Part shown: positions 29,852 through 41,340 of the stretch, piece after piece
Layout of the letters: each line of letters begins with the position of its first letter
Numbering within the stretch: the stretch's first letter is position 1
Source: Peltaster fructicola
Taxonomy: Eukaryota > Ascomycota > Dothideomycetes
Length of the DNA stretch: 64,000 bases
Direction of reading: 5' to 3'
Assembly (NCBI GenBank): GCA_001592805.2
Contig: CP051140.1
Location: forward strand, 1,241,501-1,305,500
The notes under the pieces: generated by a model
What the model was told of the DNA's origin: nothing
The model's input: the letters and a program-made list of their open reading frames with translations, nothing else
The model's database searches: none
Position numbers and translations under genes: made by a program

Positions 29852-32532
29852 TCACGGTCGTACTCCTACACCAAGACCATGCCCTCTGAACCACACACCA
29901 CGTAGTGACCATCGGCCAATTGCTATGTCGACAATAGCTTCAGCTGCAATCTGGAGGCGACCTCCTAAAGCTCGTCTTACAGCGTCCCAACCGATGCCTC
30001 CTGTCTCCCAGTCCACAGGCAGTCTTGGTGTCAAGCTTCCATCGCCAAATTCGTCGATTGGCTCGACGTCGAATGGCTCATTGTACACGATCTGACCAAC
30101 ACGTGCGTCCTTGTAGAATGCTGTGGCATTGATGTACGTAATCGTGAGCGTGTCATGCCGTAAAGGAGACCGTAGAACAAAGTCGGCTGTCGAGGAAAAG
30201 AGATGGAACTTGGCTTCCGTGATGAATTTGGGTCCGTTGTCCTTGTCGTCTTCAGGAGGCTGTGAAGTGTCTGGTAGCTTTGGCGTCGGTACTGTCACGT
30301 TGAACTTGCTCAGTGCTTTGCTCAAGCCAGGCAATGAAGGGATCGAGTGCTCATGCGGCTTGACTGTCAAGCTTGTGTTGCAGCCTGATATGAACTGGCT
30401 CATGAACGACACACCTGCCTGTAGTGCATTGCGACCGCCCAAGCCAAGCGGGTTCCAGGTTGCCACAGCCTTGAGGGCAGTAAGATTGCCATGGCCGACC
30501 TTGATGTCCTGCACTGAGGCATTGGCAAGGATCGATCCGTTCGTTAAGATGTGAAGTGAGAGGTATGGAATATCTGCAGTGTACTCTGTCGGATTCGTGA
30601 TGTTGACAAGAGCTGAGATCGTCAACGTAGTAGGGGTCGAGGAGACAATCGAGAGATCGTAGATTCGTGGGTTCAAGGATGTGACCATATCGGCAGGCGT
30701 ACTGTTGTGTGAACCATGTCCAGGTGAAAATGCTGTTACCCTTCTTAGCCTATGTAATCTAGACAAATGCGATAGTGTGTATACCCAAAACGCCTTTTCA
30801 TAACCTCATACAATCATTCAAGAGATCAGGACCTACGTTTGAGAGGAACCTGTCCTTCCGCCGGTATGCCCTTGACTGCGAAATGCCCAAGCGCTGTATC
30901 GACGCCAACACTGACGTTCGCCTTTAACGTCGCAATTACACTATGGCTGCCGACCAATAACTCCGTCAAGAGATCCGTGAAAAGATCGTCGTCTGTGATG
31001 TGAATTGGTTGGTCCTTGATCTTGCTTTCGACTGTCATCGAAGGTCCATCTTCGTCTGCTGGCAGTCGTGTTGTGTTGGCAGGCTGCCATTCTCTGATGT
31101 CGATTATGCCAAGTTGCTTGTCCATGTAGTATACTGTAGCATTCGCTCGTACCGCGTCAGCGGTCAGATTGAAGTTCATCTCTTCCGGCAACGCAATGAG
31201 AGCTTGCACTGTGGCAGAGATCTTGGGATCTGCGTCTGGTGTGCCAGGCTCAGCCCATATGCTTGGCAGGCTGAAGTGAGTATCCTTCATTGAGAAGTTC
31301 TTGATTAGATGTCCGAAGCTTTTTCCTGGGACATCTACGGGTACTGTGACAGATGACAAGAGATCTCTGACCCAGTCTGGTGTATCTGGTGTTGCGCGGT
31401 CTGAGCCTTTCACGTATAAAGTCGTGTCTTTACCACGCATGTAGTTGCCGATCAGCATATCAAGTGGTGTGTCGCGTGAGCCAGGACACTCCTGTGTGAG
31501 CACATCAGGAATTTTGCGTACGATGCCGGTGACGTTGAGCTCTACGTCGGTCTTGGGGCGTATCTCCAGAGGCTTGGTCACCGCATTGGCAACCATGATC
31601 TGAGACGTCGACTGACATCCGTTGACGAGGACGTCAAAACTCATTGGCGGCACCGTGAAGTCCACTGGGTATGGGTTCTCCACCTGCAAGGACACATCTG
31701 CTGCCATGCCTGTCCCAGATTCGTAGTCAACTTCGTGAATATTGAGTTTCTTGATCTTGTAAGCCGGCATTGTCGGGATGTCCTTATTGGCAAACAGCAG
31801 TTCATGAACGACTCTCTGTGTGCCGAAGGAGAAGATGCCAGACTTGATTGGAACGTCGGCCTTGCCGAGTACGCGTAGGTCTCCGAGTGTGCCATCAATC
31901 CATTTGCTGGCGATCGTTCGCACGCCATTGAGATCGCCTCGCTCCAGGTCTGTGTAGAATTCGACATGTGTAACTTCTCCGTCGCGCAGATCAACCACTA
32001 TAGGCGGCACGGTGGCTGTGCCGAGAAGAATGTCGTACTCCGGTAGAGAGACCTCGACCTTGCTCTCTCCACTCTCAGCCTTGTGGGCGATCCAGGTTCC
32101 GAATCGACCAAGATCACGCACACTCTTCGGCTGGACTTTGCTGCCGTCCATTGTGAAATCGCCCTGTACTCTTGCTCGCACACCCCTCGGAGTGAATCCA
32201 GCTATCGACAAGCTCGTAGGCTCGAATGTGACTGCTTGTTGTGCATACTGCTCTACAACCGAAGGTGCCAGGAATGCGAAGACCATGATCAACACGACCA
32301 CCACGCACAGGAGGAGGAGCGCCAGTAGACTTGGCCATCTCCTCCTCGCACTCTTACCACCGGATGTGAGGTTGGAGAATAGTTCTGACGACGCTGAGCG
32401 CTCGTTCTGTGGCCGTGAGCGGTCAGTCGCCTCTGTGTCTTCATCCGCTCTTGCTAGCAGAGGTGTCTGCTCTGATGGTGCTTGTGCTTCGACATCGCCG
32501 CCGTGCGCCCGCTCTTCTGGCCGCGACGCCAT
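29852..32532 (-). CDS. DUF3712/LEA_2-type vacuolar membrane protein (Tag1-like)
   Basis: Two exons, 32532-30837 and 30732-29852, with a 104-nt intron, unusually long for this window; 858 aa. Without the intron the gene looks like two separate frames. The join PLK-P-FSPGHG restores a single chain. An acidic cytosolic tail with a dileucine-type motif (EQTPLLARAD) precedes one membrane helix at about 67-89 (LLALLLLCVVVVLIMVFAFL) and a long beta-rich part with repeated LEA_2-like units (VDFTVPPMSFDVLVNGCQ; LTISALVNITNPTEYTADIP) and many N-glycosylation sites. Fungal homologues carry DUF3712. Yeast Tag1 (YLR173W), a vacuolar protein that helps end autophagy, is the nearest characterised relative I can name; that equivalence is tentative. 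Confidence 0.85.
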
Positions 32533-32896
32533 ATTGTTCGTTGTACAGCTTCTTATCGTCGCCGGCTATTGTACATCGCGAGAGTGTAGGAGATGAGGAT
32601 GTTCGAGGTAGAAGAGATCAAGATTAGCGAGAGCAATGTAGTAAGATGCTGTGTGCCTGATCATCGTCTGATGCTCACGACTGCCCGCGTGGCCCAGCTC
32701 GTGAGACTAGGCTGCGATTGGCAAGCAGGATGCGTCATGCATGGTGATTGATAAAGAAAGCTTTGACCACCACAATTGCTTCACAATGCATGGTCATATG
32801 AGATAACATTTTTTTTCCAAGGCCATTGGCCGCAATTGACACTCTTTCATAGAATCACACTCCTTCGAAGCAGCTCATATCACGAATCAGAGCAGG
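32533..32896. other. Divergent promoter, DUF3712 gene / OTC
   Basis: 364 bp with a T-run near 32810-32817. I could not find a convincing TATA box for either gene. Confidence 0.4.
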
Positions 32897-34030
32897 ATGC
32901 AAGCCTTAACAGTGCCTCGTGCCTCTAGCAGGCTGTTTAGCAGCATTGCGAGACAAACCGCTATCTCTTGTCGACACAACAGCACAACAGCACACACTAC
33001 ATCACCTTTCGCACCGCGACACTTCTTATCAATTGATGATCTGACGCCGAAGGAGTTTGAGACATTAGTGAGTCGAGGTTCTGAGCTCAAATCGATCACG
33101 AAATCGTCTCGAGTACCATCTGATCTCGCCAAATCTCTGGCCGGAGAGTCGATAGCACTCATCTTCAGCAAACTCAGCACACGAACTCGAGTCAGCACCG
33201 AGGGAGCAGTAGCTCTCCTTGGTGGACATCCCATGTTCCTTGGCAAGAATGACATTCAGCTTGGCGTCAATGAGAGTTTGTACGACAGCAGTGTCGTGAT
33301 CAGCAGCATGGTTTCTGGCATTGTAGCTCGTGTCAACGCACATGCTGATGTCGCAAACCTGGCCAAGTGGAGTTCTGTGCCGGTGATCAACGCTCTCAGC
33401 GATTCATTTCATCCCATGCAGATAGTCGCAGATTTCATCACGATAAAGGAAGCCTATGCTGCAGAGGGTGTTGACAACTTGCAGGAGCTCAAAATCTCCT
33501 GGATCGGTGATGCCAACAATGTTCTCTACGATCTGGCACTCGGAGCTGCCAAGTTGGGTCTGACAGTCAGCGTTGCCACGCCAAAAGGATATGAGATACC
33601 TGACAGCTTCCGCAAGTTGATCCTGGCAGCTGGTGACAAGGCTGGCAGGGGCTTCAAGCTTGAGGAAACGAACGTGCCAGAAGAGGCGCTCAAGGATGCT
33701 GATATTGTGGTTACAGATACTTGGGTGTCGATGGGTCAGGAGGAAGAGACAGCCAAGCGACTGAAAGCATTCGCAGGGTATCAAATCACCAACGATCTTG
33801 TCAAGCGTGGTGGCGCCAAGGAGAACTGGAAGTTCATGCACTGTCTGCCAAGGCACCCGGATGAGGTGGCAGACGAAGTCTTCTACTCACCACGCAGTCT
33901 CGTCTTCCCCGAGGCAGAAAATCGATTGTGGTCTTGTCTGGCTGTGCTCGAGGCGTTCGTCGTCAACAAAGGCAAGATCGTCGATGGTAGCAAGACGACC
34001 GGGAGCATGGCAAATCCTGCGGAAGTATGA
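32897..34030 (+). CDS. Ornithine carbamoyltransferase, mitochondrial
   Basis: Single exon, 377 aa. Converts ornithine and carbamoyl phosphate to citrulline in arginine biosynthesis; the enzyme is argB in Aspergillus and ARG3 in yeast. A basic Ser-rich N-terminus (SRLFSSIARQTAISCRHNST) is a mitochondrial transit peptide, the normal site in filamentous fungi. Catalytic marks are intact: carbamoyl-phosphate loop STRTR at 94-98, FHPMQIVADF, the ornithine-side DTWVSMGQEEE, and HCLPRHPDEV with the reactive Cys. Length fits the family. Confidence 0.96.
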   Translation: MQALTVPRASSRLFSSIARQTAISCRHNSTTAHTTSPFAPRHFLSIDDLTPKEFETLVSRGSELKSITKSSRVPSDLAKSLAGESIALIFSKLSTRTRVSTEGAVALLGGHPMFLGKNDIQLGVNESLYDSSVVISSMVSGIVARVNAHADVANLAKWSSVPVINALSDSFHPMQIVADFITIKEAYAAEGVDNLQELKISWIGDANNVLYDLALGAAKLGLTVSVATPKGYEIPDSFRKLILAAGDKAGRGFKLEETNVPEEALKDADIVVTDTWVSMGQEEETAKRLKAFAGYQITNDLVKRGGAKENWKFMHCLPRHPDEVADEVFYSPRSLVFPEAENRLWSCLAVLEAFVVNKGKIVDGSKTTGSMANPAEV

Positions 34031-35844
34031 TCAAAGGCGAGCCCAACAGCTGGACGATGGTTTAGATACACACAACATACCTAGGACGATTGCCGCATTG
34101 CCCTGATATCGACATTGCCACATCGGCCTGACAGTGTCTCGCATCTCGTTCTTGATATAGCAGCTGACGTTCAAGTATGATTGAAGACCTGACGAGGCGA
34201 AATGTTGATGCCCAATTGCGTCAAATGCCATTAGCAGTGTCCTATGAAGACGATAGGCAAGATACAGCAAGCAACGGCTATTCTGTGCAACGATCAACAC
34301 ACATGATCCATCTAGACGTCATGTCACAATGTCGAGGCAGGCGAATAGCAAAGCTTCGCCGAGCGCATTTGCAAATAAAGCCTACTGATCGATTGGCTGA
34401 GAGATGATGGATCTGAAGCAGCCATCACATCTGAGTGAACAGACTATTGATCCGGCGCACATCACCGTGCGAAACACGGGACCAGATGAGGTGTGCAAGG
34501 CACGTTGCCATCATCGTCTTCGCTCGCTGTGTCTCCCGTGGTGTATGGGATGTCGTCTCGTGTTCTGCACACACACCCTTGCTCGCGACTGTGTGCCTGC
34601 CCGCACGCTTTGAGACAGTCTCAACAACATGTCTCAGTGTACTACTCTCAACTGGAGCCCAGCGTGCTGCCCATCGACGTGATCTCGACTTCAAGCGTCG
34701 CGGAGAATACTGTAGTGGTGCACGTCTGTGTCATCAACCCGGCTCGTGGAATGCCTCACCGGACAAGTGACGTCGATCTTTGCTCGAATGGACTGTCGGT
34801 CAACAAGAATGCGTGGGCAACGTGACTCTCTTAGATTTAGATGGTACGCGATGGGAAAGGAACGGGCCTCAAAGTGGAAACAAGGAACCGCCAGTTCTCT
34901 TCCGAAGAAACGAAGTGGGCAAGCAAAAGAAGTGGACTTTCGCAACCGCCATGGTTATTCTATCACCACAATCATGGCGCCCTGAGAAGTCTCAGTGTCA
35001 CCACATGCCGCATGCTGGTTCTCGCAGTCCACACAGACAGCCCCTCTAGCCATGTGATCTGCTGAAGCTGTAGCTGCGCCGTTGCCGCGCAGAAAGAGGA
35101 GGAGTCAAGAATGGCGGATCAGCAGCCCTGCTCAGCAGGCACAGCGCGTCTGAAACAACAATCACAGCCAAACACCTTGACCATCACCAACCTCTGAGCA
35201 CTGCAAGAGAGAAGAAAAAGCCCAATTTAGCCTGATCATCGGACGCAAGATCGTGCCGACGATGGCTGATTGCCTCGACTGTTATTGTCGTTTCGGCGAG
35301 GATTGGATGAGTATCCACGCGCACTCATGTACCTCGTACATTAGTGTGCCGCCATACTACTGCATCACTACCCGAAAGATCAGGCTTCACTCGTCGGGCT
35401 GTTCGAGAGGAGCTCGCTTCTTGCCTTGCTACTATCCTTGCCTCTGATCTTGCTTCGCCCCCACCCGCAGCTCTGCTCTGTGTTCTCTCTCTTGGAAGAC
35501 CAGATGGTATGAATAGCGAGCATGCACTCAATCTCCGTTATTCGCCACCTCTCGTCATCTATCAACCAGCATTGATATCCTTCCTGCATTTCCTATACAA
35601 GTCGGCCGCTGTCGCTTGTCTCGTGCCCCATCCTTGCCTCACAGCTCATCGCTGTCCCCGCTTCTCTTGCTCTTATCTGGATGTCACAACACATCGCTAA
35701 GTCTCGCTACTGCAAACGTCAGTAACCGTTGCTCTCGCGAACTTCATTTCGAGACAGAGAGTTGGCGGATACAGCCGTCCACACCGCTCCGGACGGCGTC
35801 AAAGCGACCTGTCGAATGTTGATAGCAGCAGGCGTTTAGGAGTG
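34031..35844. other. 1.8-kb upstream region / probable long 5' leader of the bZIP gene
   Basis: No frame longer than 118 codons is convincing. The last 450 bp (about 35400-35840) are pyrimidine-rich, typical of fungal transcription start regions, and contain several short ATG frames. The next gene codes for a regulator, a class that often has long, uORF-bearing leaders. Confidence 0.4.
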
Positions 35845-37729
35845 ATGGCGCTTCCCACACAACGATATTCGTTCCAGCAGACGCCCGGCGATGACAACAA
35901 GGTCTATGGTTTCGACAGCGACAGTTCAGCATCCATTCTTGATCCATCTCTTCTGGACTCAGATATGATGCACCACCCTGTCGCTGCTAGATTCCGCAAA
36001 GACTCCTTCGCTGCTAGTCATGGCATCTTGACGCCTACAGATAGTCATGCTTGGACGACGCAGTATCAGGACAGTCCTGCGCAGGTTCCATACAAGGCTG
36101 AGAACCAGTATGCCGATGCCCTGCAGCAAATCGATACCCATCATGCTATACCGAACCATGCATGGATGGCACCGCGATCCGGCAATGGCACGCCGACAGC
36201 TGCATTAGATATGATGCCTCCGCCATCGCATTTCGATACCATGCATTATATGCAGCCGAAACCAACCGACCGTGCGATGGAACATCGATCTTATTCCGGC
36301 ATGCAGTCGGAGCCTCAGTATATGTCAGCACCTCATGTGCAAGCGCATCGGCCGACACATGAGTACATGGCACTTGCGCAAGCTGAGGCCGAAGCACGAC
36401 CGACATCGAAGCGACTGCGTTCTGATAGCCCTACACGGCCAGTGATCGACATTCGTCGTGATGGTGGCATCCAGAAGAAGAACAAGCGCATCGACATTCC
36501 GCATGAGCGCAACATCCAGACCATCGATCAGATGATCGAGACTACCAAAGATGAAGACTTGCTCAAAGAGCTCAAGGCTCAGAAGCGACTTTTGCGCAAC
36601 CGTGAAGCAGCGTGAGTGATCACAGCATTGTTTATGATATTGACTGACATGCCGAAGCCTTGCTTCTAGACAGCGCAAGAAGAAGCACACGGAAGACCTC
36701 GAATCGAAAGAGAAGGGCCACCAGAACCAACTCACAATGCTCGAACAACAGATCGAGGCGCTCTCCATTCAACGAGATGAGCTTGAACAACAACGCCAGA
36801 TCCTGATCCATCACAACCAAGAGAAGCAGCACATGCTCGAATCCATGCAGATGGAGAGACGAGATCTGATGATGAAGCACACGGAGGAGACAGCTAGTCT
36901 GAGGAGGAAGGTACAGGTTCTCACAGAACAACTGGAATCTGCACCTCCACCTGATATGTCTGCTGCGCCATCTAGCAGCGGCTTCACCGATTTCAATGCA
37001 GAGATGGAGGCACTGAACATGGGACCTCATGACTGGGACAGCTTCCTGTTCATGCCAGACGCCCATGCCGACGACACGACTGAGATCGGCTTCGGCACAC
37101 CTCGCACAGAGCTAAAGTCCTCCGGTATCATTGACAGAACGCCTACTGCCCAAGGCACTGTCGGAAAGATCACTGAGCAACCTGTCGCTTCAGGTTTGCT
37201 CTTCATGCTGCTCCTCTGTGGTGCATTTGTGGCATCCAAGCCTGCCTCGACCACCAGCATCGAGTTGCCGACCATGCCAGAAGACGTGAGACTTGCTGCT
37301 CCCACCATCTTGAACAATCTGCTTTCCGAAGCAAGCAGCTCCGGCCACGCATCAGGCACGACCATGCGCGAGCCAGGTCCCTCGATGCACAGCGCGGTTC
37401 AGCATGGCAACAATCGCCTGAAACAAATGCATCGTAGCCTTACTGCACCGACTCGACAGCAAGAAATCGACTCTGCATTCAGCCTGACCACTTCACAGTA
37501 TGCTTCGTTCAGCAACACTGACCTACCGCTACATGACGATACCACAGCACCAAGACGCACCCTAGCTCAAGCCTTAGCCGAGAACACTATCCCATCCAGC
37601 GAGAACAAAGCTGAAATCTACACAAGGAGTCTCCTATGGGAGCATATCCCGCGCGACGTGGTCAATCAGTTCAAAGAACTGGTGCGCGACCACCAAGACC
37701 TAACGACACAAGAACGCCAACCACATTGA
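35845..37729 (+). CDS. meaB: MeaB-type bZIP transcription factor
   Basis: Two exons, 35845-36611 and 36658-37729, 612 aa; the frame opens one codon earlier only at GTG. The 46-nt intron splits the basic region, and the join gives KRLLRNREAALASRQRKKKH, with the bZIP N-x7-R signature. Just before it is HERNIQTIDQMIETTKDED, a block I recall from MeaB, the Aspergillus/Fusarium regulator of nitrogen metabolite repression. A long coiled coil follows (LEQQIEALSIQRDELEQQRQ). Near residues 433-450 lies a strongly hydrophobic stretch (ASGLLFMLLLCGAFVAS), odd for a nuclear factor. The N-terminal 200 residues are disordered, rich in His, Met, Gln and Pro. MeaB identity is from memory of motifs; the bZIP class is certain. 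Confidence 0.85.
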
Positions 37730-38085
37730 CGAATGATGCATGCCCACGGCCGTGGGCAACGATTTTGATGAGAACGAATAGACACGACCGCACCACATGA
37801 TCGATATAATGGTGTACGATCACCACCCACGCACCACTGCGATAACGACTAGGCATCCAACAAGTATAATGACTTTTCGGCTACACAGCTTCATCCTTTT
37901 GACAGTGTAGACGTATTCTGGTTTCACAACCCTCTACGCTCCACGACCGACGACTACGATCATTTCATCGTTGACATACCTTGAGCCGACATCTGCGACT
38001 CAATTTCATATTCAAGTAGGATATACTCATAGCAAATCATGTGCAATCAATACATCCCACGGCCATGGTCTCGTTGTGATCTCGG
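37730..38085. other. Convergent intergenic region
   Basis: 3' regions of the bZIP gene and the Sel1 gene. Nothing recognised. Confidence 0.4.
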
Positions 38086-39505
38086 TTATCTTGGGTTGTA
38101 CTTGTCTTTCCAGATCCTGCAAAGACGATCAGCTGACGTATTCATGGTGCGTTTGTCAACGAGCGATGAGAGGAGTGAGCAGCCAGTGGGAGGACGAGAT
38201 GCCGCACGTATGTGATGGAAAGTGCACTAGCACTTGGAGCTGCATCCTGCGCCAACCCGATCATGTCATCTGGTCTCACTGGGCTGCTAGTGTCACGGAA
38301 GGACTTACCAAGAATTGCCAACTGTTTTCCCGCCTGTCTTCTCAGCCAGTCGGAGATACTGTGCAGCTTTGAACTGTGCCGTGATGTCAGCAAGATCGAT
38401 GGCTGGGAGCGAGTATTGCTGCCCAAACTGCCAGGCGAGATGCTGTTACGCCTCATGAATCATGACATGCTCGACTCACCTTGTCCTTTGCTCCACCGAA
38501 TCCCTCAAGATAGCACCAAGCAGCTTCTTCCATAGCGTCTGCATCACCTAGGTTTGCCGCTGTTTCATAGTACTGTCGCGCCGCAGCGGCGTCTTTGTTG
38601 ACGCCCCAACCTTGACGGAAGCAGTTGGCGAGCTCGAATATAGCAAGAACCAGCTCGCCTCTCGCAGCACCGCCTTTCTTCATTCCTGCAGCTAGAGCCT
38701 GTTGCTCTATATTCGCCGAGTTGGCTGCTGCAAGGGATAGATAGTGGATTCCTTGCTGTAGATCTACCTCGACGCCCCAACCATGCCGCAGAGCCAGGCC
38801 ATACAGGACCTGGCTGAGGGCGTTGTTTGCACCTGTCGGATCTGCCAGGCGCCCAAACATGCGAGTTGAAGTGGCCAGATTGCCTGCTTCATGCAGTCTA
38901 ATGGCTTCCTGAATATCAACATCGCCCTCCATGTCAGATGTGCTCGGGCTCCGCTCTCGCGAGACGCTCCTTTGGCTAGCACTGTCGAGAAGCGAGTTGT
39001 TAGTTGCCAGCATCGTCGCTCGTTTCTCCCATCGTGCCTCTCGTTGTGTCTTCTCTTCCTGATCTTGTGCACCACTAACAGATATCGTAGGTAGTGGTGG
39101 CGCCTCGCCAAGGTTGATTGGAAGGTGGTTGCTGGCGTCTGACTTCGAGCGTGATCGTCCACTACGTGAGAATATGCTACGCTTCTCCTTGTGTGGTGGG
39201 CTAGACGGACTCTTCTCGCGAAGCTGATGATGATCATCGAAGGACCGTCGTGCCGTAGGATCGTTCGTAAACATCGCATTGGCTGACTCTCGATATCCTA
39301 AACGAGGCTTGCTGAAGTTGGGCGCTCTGCGGTCAGGTCTCGTGTTCTGATCTGGGAACTCTGGCGGTTGTAGGATTTCTTGCTTCTCTGTTGTCGTTCG
39401 TATGATTTTGATCTCGGGACGACCAGTCGCATCGCCGCCATGATGTGCCACATCCTCGTCCTGCACCTTAGCCTTCTTCCTCAGAATATCCCGCAGGCCC
39501 GTCAT
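38086..39505 (-). CDS. Sel1-repeat protein
   Basis: Three exons: 39505-38480, 38373-38309 and 38116-38086, 373 aa. The N-terminal 190 residues are disordered, basic and Ser-rich. TPR-like Sel1 repeats start at IQEAIRLHEAGNLATSTRMF and continue ALSQVLYGLALRHGWGVEVD, ELANCFRQGWGVNKDAAAAR, DAMEEAAWCYLEGFGGAKDK. The last two exons are tiny (65 and 31 nt) and add FKAAQYLRLAEKTGGKTVGN, then SWIWKDKYNPR, the usual end of this fungal group. That match supports the 192-nt final intron. Fungal relatives include Dsf2/Nif1-type cell-cycle or polarity scaffolds; a partner-binding scaffold role is inferred. Confidence 0.85.
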
Positions 39506-40412
39506 TGTTCTTAGTAGGTATGATGGAGTGAAATACTGACTGGTGGATCAAGGAAATGAGTGGTTGAAAATGCCTACCAGAGATGATGAAGAAGAGGGCT
39601 GCGGTTGCGCAAGTACTGACACACGAGCTGCATTGTCGTTTGTCAGGATCACCAGCTCTACCCTTAAGCGCTCCATCCAGTAATTGAGTAGGTTTGCTGG
39701 CAGCATTGGCAGAGGCTGAGCTTTTGTTGCGCCAGAAAGCTTGCGCGGGCGGAGCGTGGCTTTGAAACAGTGACGAATTGTGCATGCACGCAGTGACCAC
39801 CTATAGAGACGACGACATCCGAACAGGCACCACAGGTCTTTCAAGACGAGAAACACTTGAATATATACATGGTTGTCGAAGTGTTCACCGACATCACCTC
39901 CATTCTACGTTCACTGGTGGCAAGATCCCACCGTGGAATCTTCCCGGGTGGATCGCCTCTGTGCTTTCCTGCTTCTTCGCTGACGTTCTTGGTAGTGCTG
40001 TGATATGAAGCATGACAATCTGCACGCCTTCTCCCCGAGGAAGGCGACGTCTTTCAATGCCACGACATGCGTGAAACACATGCTCCAGGCGATTCCAGCT
40101 CGCATGCTGTCTCTAGCAGAAGCACCGGGAGTGCTTTGTTTCTGGTCTGCCTTCCTGTCACTACGTCCGCTGTTCGAGCAACCAGTAAGAGCGCAGTGTT
40201 TGTAGAACAGAGTTGTCCTTAACCGTTGACAGCTTGTAATGTCGACCGGATGTCAGGATAGACGATTTCTGCTGCTGCTGCGTATTGGGTATCGTCGTAT
40301 CGTCAATCGTGATATGTCGTATGTAAGTACAGCCAACAACTTCTGGAGTTTGACCCAATGCCTGCTTCTTTGCTTCTTAGAAGATAACATCGTTCAGATG
40401 ACACACCGCCGC
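39506..40412. other. 0.9-kb intergenic region
   Basis: Promoter of the Sel1 gene and 3' side of NSA2. Overlapping short frames (up to 110 codons, minus, 39468-39800) run into the Sel1 start in another frame and look like leader, not gene. Confidence 0.4.
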
Positions 40413-41198
40413 TCAGACCAGTAGTAGTGCATTGACACAACCATCGTTCTCGCAGTTGTTTGTGATCTGTGCCCATCGACCCCATACCACCTTGCCACCT
40501 GCTGTAACGAGACCGAGTTCGGATACGTTGACTTCGATGATCGTACCCTTTGTCAACACACCAAGCTGGGTGTACATCGGATTCTGAGGGTTCTTCTTGA
40601 CGCTGATAATCGGCAGCTGAACGGTAACGCCAAGCTCAGGATGTGTGACATTGGCCTTCTTGTAACGCAGACCCATAGGTCGGATGAAGCGCTCGTACTT
40701 GACAGGTCGACGAGTGAAGTCAGGCCCAACGAACGTTGGCTTCGTGATCATACGCTTCCAGCTCTTCTTCGCAGTTTTCTTTCCAGTCTTGACCACCTTG
40801 AACATCTCTTCCTCACTGATGCCACGCACCTTGGGCAATGGCACAGAGAACTTTGCGGCCTTCTCTGCTCGCTTGTTCTTGATTGCCGAACTGAGGGCCT
40901 TAGCATTCGTGGTATTCGATCGATCCAGCAGATATGATGGCAGAGGTGTGCTTGATGGTGCGGAAGGCTCTGCAGACTTGACATTCTTCTCTTCCTGTGC
41001 CTTGATGGCCTTCTTCATCTGAATCTTCTCTTTGTGACGTTTCTGCTGGTATAATTTCGCTCGCAGACCACGCAAATTCTGTGCTTTGTCGCCTGCTCGG
41101 TGGCTCTCACGAGCAGTTCGTTTTCGTACACGCTCATCGTGGTCCAGGCGCTTACCATGTTGCTTTCGAAAGCGCTCGATGTACTCGTTCTGAGGCAT
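40413..41198 (-). CDS. NSA2: Ribosome biogenesis protein Nsa2
   Basis: Single exon, 261 aa, the standard length. Starts [20 protein letters not shown] and contains [19 protein letters not shown], then the C-terminal eS8-like beta barrel ([37 protein letters not shown]). Nsa2 is a nucleolar pre-60S assembly factor required for 27S rRNA processing. Near-perfect family match. Divergent from a mitochondrial ribosomal protein gene; the ATG shares the palindrome CATG (41196-41199) with an ATG on the other strand. Confidence 0.97.
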   Translation of the reverse strand: MPQNEYIERFRKQHGKRLDHDERVRKRTARESHRAGDKAQNLRGLRAKLYQQKRHKEKIQMKKAIKAQEEKNVKSAEPSAPSSTPLPSYLLDRSNTTNAKALSSAIKNKRAEKAAKFSVPLPKVRGISEEEMFKVVKTGKKTAKKSWKRMITKPTFVGPDFTRRPVKYERFIRPMGLRYKKANVTHPELGVTVQLPIISVKKNPQNPMYTQLGVLTKGTIIEVNVSELGLVTAGGKVVWGRWAQITNNCENDGCVNALLLV

Positions 41199-41340
41199 GG
41201 CGGCGGTATGTGCTGCAACAGTGATTGTGCAGAATGAGGCAAATAGACCGTCGAGGTCAAGTTCTCAGAATATTCAGGTGAAAGTGGCAGGCGGTGTCGT
41301 GGGCAGAATTTTAGAATGCTACACGAGCACATCCAGTACG

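Noticed and set aside
32690-32735. GC-rich stretch resembling a tRNA 5' half
   Set aside because: No T-arm or acceptor pairing found.
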